From the NCBI GenBank assembly GCA_036674765.1, contig JARVKI010000121.1, positions 1-64,000 of the forward strand: a DNA stretch of 64,000 bases. The letters are read 5' to 3'. Of this stretch, positions 57,749 through 64,000 are shown one piece after another. The notes below the pieces were generated by a model. That model made no database searches. It was not told the origin of the DNA and saw only the letters and a program-made list of their open reading frames with translations. Every line of letters starts with the position of its first letter. Within the stretch, counting starts at the first letter, position 1. Source of the stretch: Seiridium cupressi (lineage: Eukaryota; Ascomycota; Sordariomycetes; Amphisphaeriales; Sporocadaceae). The translations under genes were made by a program, and so were the position numbers.

Positions 57749-60269
57749 ATGGCTTCGACAGAGCATTTCCCCCACGTCGCTCGACAACAACAGCAACCGC
57801 CCGAGCCCCCACCGCATGGCCACCAGCGGTCAAAGTCTAGCGTTCTGAAGTCCTTCATACACCGCCGAAACAACTCGGATGGTACAGGCCTGTCGCCCGC
57901 AGATTTGAGGGCTCCCGTCCCGCCGCCAGTTGTCACACGCCCCTCTGCGGACGATATGCGTATCCCGAATTTCTCCAGGCGACCTCCCGCTCTTGGGGAG
58001 ATTCAGAACACAAGGGTAGATGCTCCCGCACCCCCCTCCCCCAGCAAGTTCTTCGACTCCAGGTCCCGCTCGCGATCCCCCACCAAATCCGGCAGTACCT
58101 TCTTGCTAACGCCCGACGTTGCGAGTGACGGAACGACTGCAAATGAGGGCAAGCAAAAGGAGCACGCCTCTCTACACAAGCCAAAGAAGACCAAGTCAGC
58201 CACGAATCTCGCTGCAATTCTCAGTCGGCCGAAGAGTCTGAAAAACCTCCATAAAATGGTTAGCGATGATGGCACAAGATATAAGAATGACAAGGAGAAC
58301 CAGACGCCGCCCAGCTCCTTGAACACGCCCCAGGAGCAGGTGCGGGCGCCCATCTATGCTCAGTTCTCTAGCGGAGCACTGGAGAAGCAGACCGCCCTGA
58401 ACTACTTTGGCGACAATATAAACAGATCCTCAAGCGATGCTTCCAATGGCTCCTTCAGAAAGCCGCGCCCCCAATCGTACCATGCGACGTACACGCAGCC
58501 GCCCGAGACCAGGTCTGCGCAAAGCAGCCTCAAAGCACCGTCGCCGTCCAAGACTCAGCGTGGGCTTAAGGTACTCACGAGAGGCCTGCTTGGTTCAAAG
58601 TCGGATGATTCCCCAACCGAAAGGATCGAACCTATCATCGAGCCCAAAGACATTGATAAGCACCTTGAAGCGATGCTGGACCGGCGAAACATCCCAGAGC
58701 ATCAACGGTACAAAATGAGGAACTTGGCCGACACCATCAAGATGGAGTTCATTCGCCAGGACTGGGCGGAGAACAATATGGCCCCCAATCGCTCAAGCAC
58801 CAACGATAGTGAATTCAGTATGAACGATAGTCTAGAAAGAGATGGCAGCAAAGAGAAGAAATCGCGTGGGAGAAGCTGGACTCTATCGAGGAACAGTGGC
58901 AAGAAATCCGAAGCCAACTCGCCAACCAAGAAGCAGAGGGGCGAAGGGACCATAGGAAGGCATTTCCGGAGCAGGTCGACCGATAGTGTGGCCAGTGAGA
59001 GACCATCGTCTTCGGGCTCGGCTTCAGGCGGCGGTGGTGGAATCTTCTCCAAGATCAAAGCGCAACAAGGTCCGGCAGACTTTGTAGCGTATCTGCGGAA
59101 GGTACAAAAGCCGGAGTCGGTTGAGGTTGGGAAACTGCACAAGTTACGACTGTTGTTGCGGAATGAGACAGTAGCGTGGACGGATGAGTTTGTGAGGCAA
59201 GGAGGCATGGAGGAGATCGTCGGTCTCCTTCATCGTATCATGGAGGTCGAGTGGAGGTGAGTCTCCAGAAGCCGCACTCCTGAGTCTACAGTTGACAGAA
59301 AACGCTAACCCATACTACAGGGAGGAACATGAGGATGCTCTACTTCACGAGAATCTCCTGTGTTTAAAAGCTCTCTGCACGACTGGCCTCGCCTTGCAAT
59401 ATCTCCATTCGATTCAAGGTACCCTCTTCCCTGCCCTCCTGCATCTGATCTTCGACCCAGAGAAGAAGGGCCCAAGTGAGTTTACTACGCGCAACATCAT
59501 CACTTCAGTACTGTTTACGTACATACAATCGGCCCCTGCCGAAGATCGTATCGTGCGTGCTAAAACGATCCTGGGTCATCTCCACGACCCGGAACCAAAG
59601 GAAGAAGAGCGACCGGTCGAGTTTGTGCTTGGAATGCGCCGTGAGCGTCCGTACCGCATCTGGTGCAAGGAAGCCGTTGGTGTTACTAAGGAAGTCTTTT
59701 GGATTTTCCTGCATCACCTGAATGTAGTACTTCTACCACGCGAAAAGGAACAGGCGGGCTCCTCCACGACGGCGCGACCCAAGGACAGCCTTGCCTATAT
59801 GGCAGCGCACTTTCCACAGGAACGACCGCCTGTCCCAGCAGCGCCGTACGTCGGAGGCGTGGAATGGGATGCGACCAATTACCTGGCTTCGCACCTCGAC
59901 CTGCTCAACGCCATCGTGGCTTGCACGCCCACCGTTGAAGAACGGAACAAGCTCCGCGATCTTCTTCGCATATCAGGTTGGGAGCGCTGCATGGGTGGTT
60001 CGATGCGCCTATGCAAGGAGAAGTTCTACCCTGGTGTGCATGACGCGCTACGAACATGGGTGGCCGCTGCCTACGAAGATGGCTGGGATGTCAAAGATAT
60101 ACGTTACGGACCGCCGGCTGAGCCGAAGAGCCCCGTAAAGGGGGGCGCAGGGCAGATAAAGAAGAAGGAAAACATGCCACCACCCCCGAAAATTGAGATG
60201 CCAAAGCTGGATTTTGCTCTGGACGCTTTGAGGAATGATGGGAGGAAGGTCGACGATTGGCTTTCCTAG
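57749..60269 (+). CDS. GBD/FH3-domain formin-like protein lacking FH1-FH2
   Basis: Two exons, 57749-59256 and 59321-60269, encode 818 residues. The first 290 are disordered (Gln/Pro start, Ser/Arg clusters such as SRSRSRSPTKSG). From about residue 300 a Rho-GTPase-binding/FH3 region follows: DKHLEAMLDRRNIPEHQRYK, MRNLADTIKMEFIRQDW, a Ser-rich insert, then GPADFVAYLRKVQ. Armadillo-like helices come next (LLLRNETVAWTDEFVRQGG, HENLLCLKALCTTGLALQYL). These resemble the N-terminus of SepA/Bni1 formins. The frame then ends after a short Lys/Pro tail (VKGGAGQIKKKENMPPPPK) with a stop at 60269. No proline-rich FH1 or FH2 actin-nucleating domain follows in 3.7 kb. Fungi carry such a separate GBD/FH3 protein as far as I recall, so it is probably intact. 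Rho binding without actin nucleation is inferred. Confidence 0.82.
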
Positions 60270-63200
60270 CGGCAGCGCCTGCTGAGGCACTGTGGAAAGA
60301 GTGAGGGATTGGCAGAGGACTGCATCACGTTCGAGCGGCTCCTGGAAATCTCGGCGCCTTCAGCAACTCTGGCATGCCGGTCGAGTCTCCGTACAGTTAA
60401 GCTGAATGCACATTCACCGAGAAAGCCGTCCAGAACGTGATGATCGTAGGGCGGGGATCGTCACACAACAGTGTATTGGGTCCAATTGCATCGCGCCTTG
60501 CCTCCTTTTGGACTGAACTTTCCAGAGATGCTAGGTTGTCAGGTACACGGTTTGGTCTGTAATTATTTCATGGTTTGGGGTGTTCGTGGACATTTCCTCT
60601 CTCGTGTGGTTCTAATGATTTGCATGAGGTTTCACACAGAACATGGACAAGCATGAATGTCTTAGGACATTGAAAAATTGAAGTGGAGAGAATAAGCAGG
60701 AGACAGAGAGGATGTGTAGGAGATGAAAGAAGAAGCAGGAGGATTTGGCGAGAACGGCGTTCGGTGTGTACGGTACGGTGTTCTGCATTAATGAGTGCAT
60801 GATTGGTTTAATGAATAAATGACATGGTATACTGGCAACTACTGGGATTTGATAAATTATGGGACACGAATGATTTACTGTAGATGACTATAGGAGGCTG
60901 ATCAATTTCTAGAATCTACGCGATTCGTAAAAAACTCGAGTGGCACTATTCTGTAAATTGACCATTTACTTCAGGTTGTCGGTTGATTGAATATATCATG
61001 AACCGGGCATAATCAGCAGCAACTCGGGGCCATAAACCGATCTGACATTAGATAATCCTATGGTATAATATCACGTTTTTAAGGACAATAACTACACATC
61101 ATCATTGTAAAATTAGACAAGACTGCTCTGAATGATATTGGACCGGAGCACTGCTGACCGTGACAGTGAGTTCGCAAAGGGACGAAGTATTTTGTACGCC
61201 CAGGTATCACGGATCCGTGTTAATCTCGGTCTGGTGCGATTCCAAATATTTCTGACTCGGCGCGACAAGAATGCCTCATTAGCATTCTCAGTTGCCAAAA
61301 GCTTATATGCGTGATCGGCAGATAGATAGTTTGTCACACATGGGAGCATGGAAAGCCCGGCAGGAAGTCTAAGTTGGAATTGCACACATTTCCCTATATA
61401 CACCCAAAAACTGCCAATTAGCCACCTTTTCCTTTACGTATCGTTTCATAACGGGTAAATTTCTAATGATGAGAAATCATAATTACAAAAAGTAAATATA
61501 AAAATAAAAGATATCTAATTGATAAAATAATAATAACGTAATTAGTCGAATTAATTGGTGTTGACAAATTAAAATCTGGTGGTGTTAACCAAGGTCTGTG
61601 GGGGGTTGTGTGCAATTTCCAACTCGGACCTCGCTGCCGAGTGTGACAGAGAGACTAGCAGCAACCCAAGGAGCTACATATCTGGGCGGATCCGTATATA
61701 GCTCATCTGACAGGAAGGGCTCCGAAAAGTATATTTCCAACCGTTAGATCCGACATGCTACTTAAGAAACTACCGACTCACCGCGATGGTAGTATCCTAG
61801 TCAATCATCTGCCGGTGAACGTCGAATGAAACATGGTGCTACCGAGGAATATGCACAGACTATCCGCCCTGGTTTCGTCCCCAGCATTGCATGGTGTGAC
61901 TCTGTGCTTTCTTTGCCACTATCACGGCGGGGATCCGGAAATTTGCCTGCGCCGAAGTAGCAAGTCGAGTGGGATAGAAGCAAAAGCCATAAGAAGCAGA
62001 ACTATACCGCCAAGGTGACGATAGTATGTGCTGTCAGTGCATAGCATTTTCCCCACGTCGCACACTCAACCCCAAATGAGCGAATATCGAAGACAGTGGA
62101 CGATCCGTTGTGATACCCGAGACAAACGCGCATATGTATGATTTGTCATTTGAATGCTCGCAATGAGTGGAGCGTAGATATAGTCTACGGGAAAAAGCAA
62201 GTCGAACGCCTATTTGGTATGCGACAATGACTGCAAGTCGGTGACTGATTCCCCGTTAGTCTCGCCCGCTGACTCGATACCCTTGTAGGTTGCGGGAATT
62301 CTAATGTTATCTACCTGCTCGTAATGCGTCATCCTGGGAGTCTGAGCACTCCTACTATGTATAGCTTCGAGCGGGTGTGTGTGCAGCTGGCTCGACTATG
62401 CTTTCCATGCTGTTTCTGATATTGTGGCTGCAGCACGGGGGAACACAATACTTGGGAGATATAGACCACCGTCTGAGACATGGACGTGAAGCGATACAAG
62501 TATATCTTTGCCATGTGATCCAGTAGGGGTATTCACAGGTCCCTGCAGATTTACGGACTAGGCTCAACTTACTGATGATTACATATTTCTCGTAGGCGTA
62601 ACCAGGATATGACTGTCTCGCCACGAGGATCACGGTATAGACGCAATCCTATTGTAGGGATCGGGAGCAGCCCAGGTCATTTGACTTGGTCCGAGTTTCC
62701 TCGTTACCAGGGACTATGTTATACGTGCGGTGCCGTAACACGAATACCAGTACTTTCAGCTGATTTCTCATGTCTCTACTGACAACAATGAGATGCGGCA
62801 ACCGATGTAGCTTCTTTGCGTAACTCACCAATCCTTACCGAACAGCCACAATGCTTATGGAAAGTTTCTCCATAGCGGCCCCCTTTGAACGTGACATCGT
62901 CCAACGCGGACGGCTCGAAGGCAATGATACTGAGGGTGATTCTAAATCTGGTATGCAGCCAATGAACAGTCAATACCCATGACAGTTGGAGTCCTAGTAT
63001 CCCAACCACTTTTTGGGGCTATGTAGATCTTGGTCCGCCCAACGGCAGTCAAGGATGAAGTGCCACAAATTATGTAGTGTTCGGCCGCTTGAGCTCAAGC
63101 TTGTCGCTTCACTGAGGCCCTATGTTCCGCGGGGATTGGCCGCTGAAAAATGAGTGTACGTGAGACATCTCCCTTTGTTCTCACCAGAAACTCATCCCGA

Positions 63201-64000
63201 AGACGTTATCTACCGAAATTCCGTGTTGTGTTGGTTTGTGTTATATTCCTTGGAGTGATCGGTTCTCGATTCGTGATTATCTCTCCGGATTCCTTCGTGG
63301 CTTTGGGTTCTTGTTGAGCGGGCATCCTGGTTGACTAAGATTGGGTTCGATACATAGTCATTCGCAGTTTGCAAGCTCCATCTTCGTTCCCAATGGTCGC
63401 TCTCACGTCACAGCTAGGATGTGGTGAAGCTGTGATTGTAGACGATCAGGGCTCTTCTGCAAGCGGGGGCCTTTACAGGTGTGCTCCAAGGCGGTCAGAC
63501 AGTTCTTGCAATATCTCGTGGGGTTTACGAATAGTCATGTCTTAATCAGGCCATGGAACCCGTGCATCGCCCCTTGATGATGGGGCAATCCGATTCGCAA
63601 CCAGAGTTTCTGTCAGCGCGTCGTGGAGCCAGTGTCGACCCCAGGGTTGCGATCGGGCCCCCGAAATGCCTGTCAGTGATTGTTCGAACGTTTCGTCGGA
63701 AAGTGGCCGTGGACAGTGTGCAGTGCGCTGTCTGCTGAGGCTACCTACGCTGCTCGGTACTGCCGGTGAGGAAGCTTAGATAGGATTTTGTAGTGTCGCT
63801 GCTCCGGGTTGGAACCAGATTCTGACTGGTGAGAGCCGCATAGCTTGCATGGGACCATATCGGCATGAGGGAGGAGCCGGAACCGCGCAACTGGTTACTG
63901 GCCGAACGACGTCGTGGCGGATTTTGATATCCTTGTCAGTCAGAGCAAGCACGGTGAGCGTCTCGCGCAGAGCGTCCAATCGGCCAGCCTGACCTAGGAC
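60270..64000. other. 3.7-kb terminal spacer, no secure gene
   Basis: AT-rich at 60.8-61.6 kb, then mixed composition. Two coding-like minus-strand stretches occur at 62776-63009 and 62340-62640 but I could not assemble them into a consistent gene. No RNA gene recognised. Confidence 0.45.
61440..61575. repeat. AT-rich block, possible mutated repeat relic
   Basis: About 130 bp of nearly pure A/T, followed at 61602 by GGGGGGTTGTGTGCAATTTC, which resembles the sequence after the AT block at 40.1 kb with mainly G/A differences. Suggests two decayed copies of one element. Confidence 0.4.

Overview
This window looks like nuclear DNA of a filamentous ascomycete, most likely a Sordariomycete. The protein-coding genes are interrupted by short introns (mostly 50-120 nt) with GTRAGT donors, CTRAY-like branch points and YAG acceptors. 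The gene set is typically fungal: an RXT2-type Rpd3 subunit, a Zn2Cys6 regulator, an Opi3-type methyltransferase, an Apd1/Aim32-type protein and a STAND NTPase relic. No bacterial, plasmid or viral features were seen. Genes lie on both strands without operon structure.

Layout: 0.5-7.1 kb holds RXT2, OPI3 and an NRAMP metal transporter, all on +. At 8.5-11.4 kb there is a Gly/Tyr-rich secreted repeat protein and an unknown protein with a C-terminal membrane segment. A 3-kb stretch without a recognisable gene leads to glycerol kinase (14.5-16.3 kb, +). GDP-mannose pyrophosphorylase follows at 17.8-19.2 kb (-). The 19.2-35 kb region is gene-poor: a small two-exon dsRBD protein (22.6-23.4 kb, -) and the farnesyltransferase beta subunit (28.2-29.9 kb, -, five exons) sit between 3.4-5 kb spacers. 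At 35-37.6 kb there is a large Zn2Cys6-like regulator. At 39.2-39.8 kb there is a small membrane-protein gene with an apparent frameshift. From 42 to 52 kb the window is dense and housekeeping-like: polyubiquitin, the BRAP2/Etp1-type E3 ligase, a Sct1/Gpt2-type sn-glycerol-3-phosphate acyltransferase and an Apd1/Aim32-type [2Fe-2S] protein. The 53-57 kb part looks more variable: a small secreted acidic protein, a broken STAND NTPase/ankyrin gene and a 116-aa orphan. At 57.7-60.3 kb there is a formin-like protein with GBD/FH3 but no FH1/FH2. The last 3.7 kb has AT-rich blocks and no secure gene.

Functional links: glycerol kinase, the acyltransferase and Opi3 are successive contributors to glycerophospholipid synthesis. 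Polyubiquitin and the E3 ligase are adjacent. The farnesyltransferase and the GBD/FH3 protein both belong to small-GTPase biology. These links come from known family roles. Nothing in the sequence shows co-regulation, and the adjacency may be chance.

Most promising for follow-up: the small dsRBD protein with its His/Ser tail, the FH2-less formin-like protein, the two secreted low-complexity proteins, the long final Cys spacing of the C6 regulator, and the broken immune-type STAND gene.
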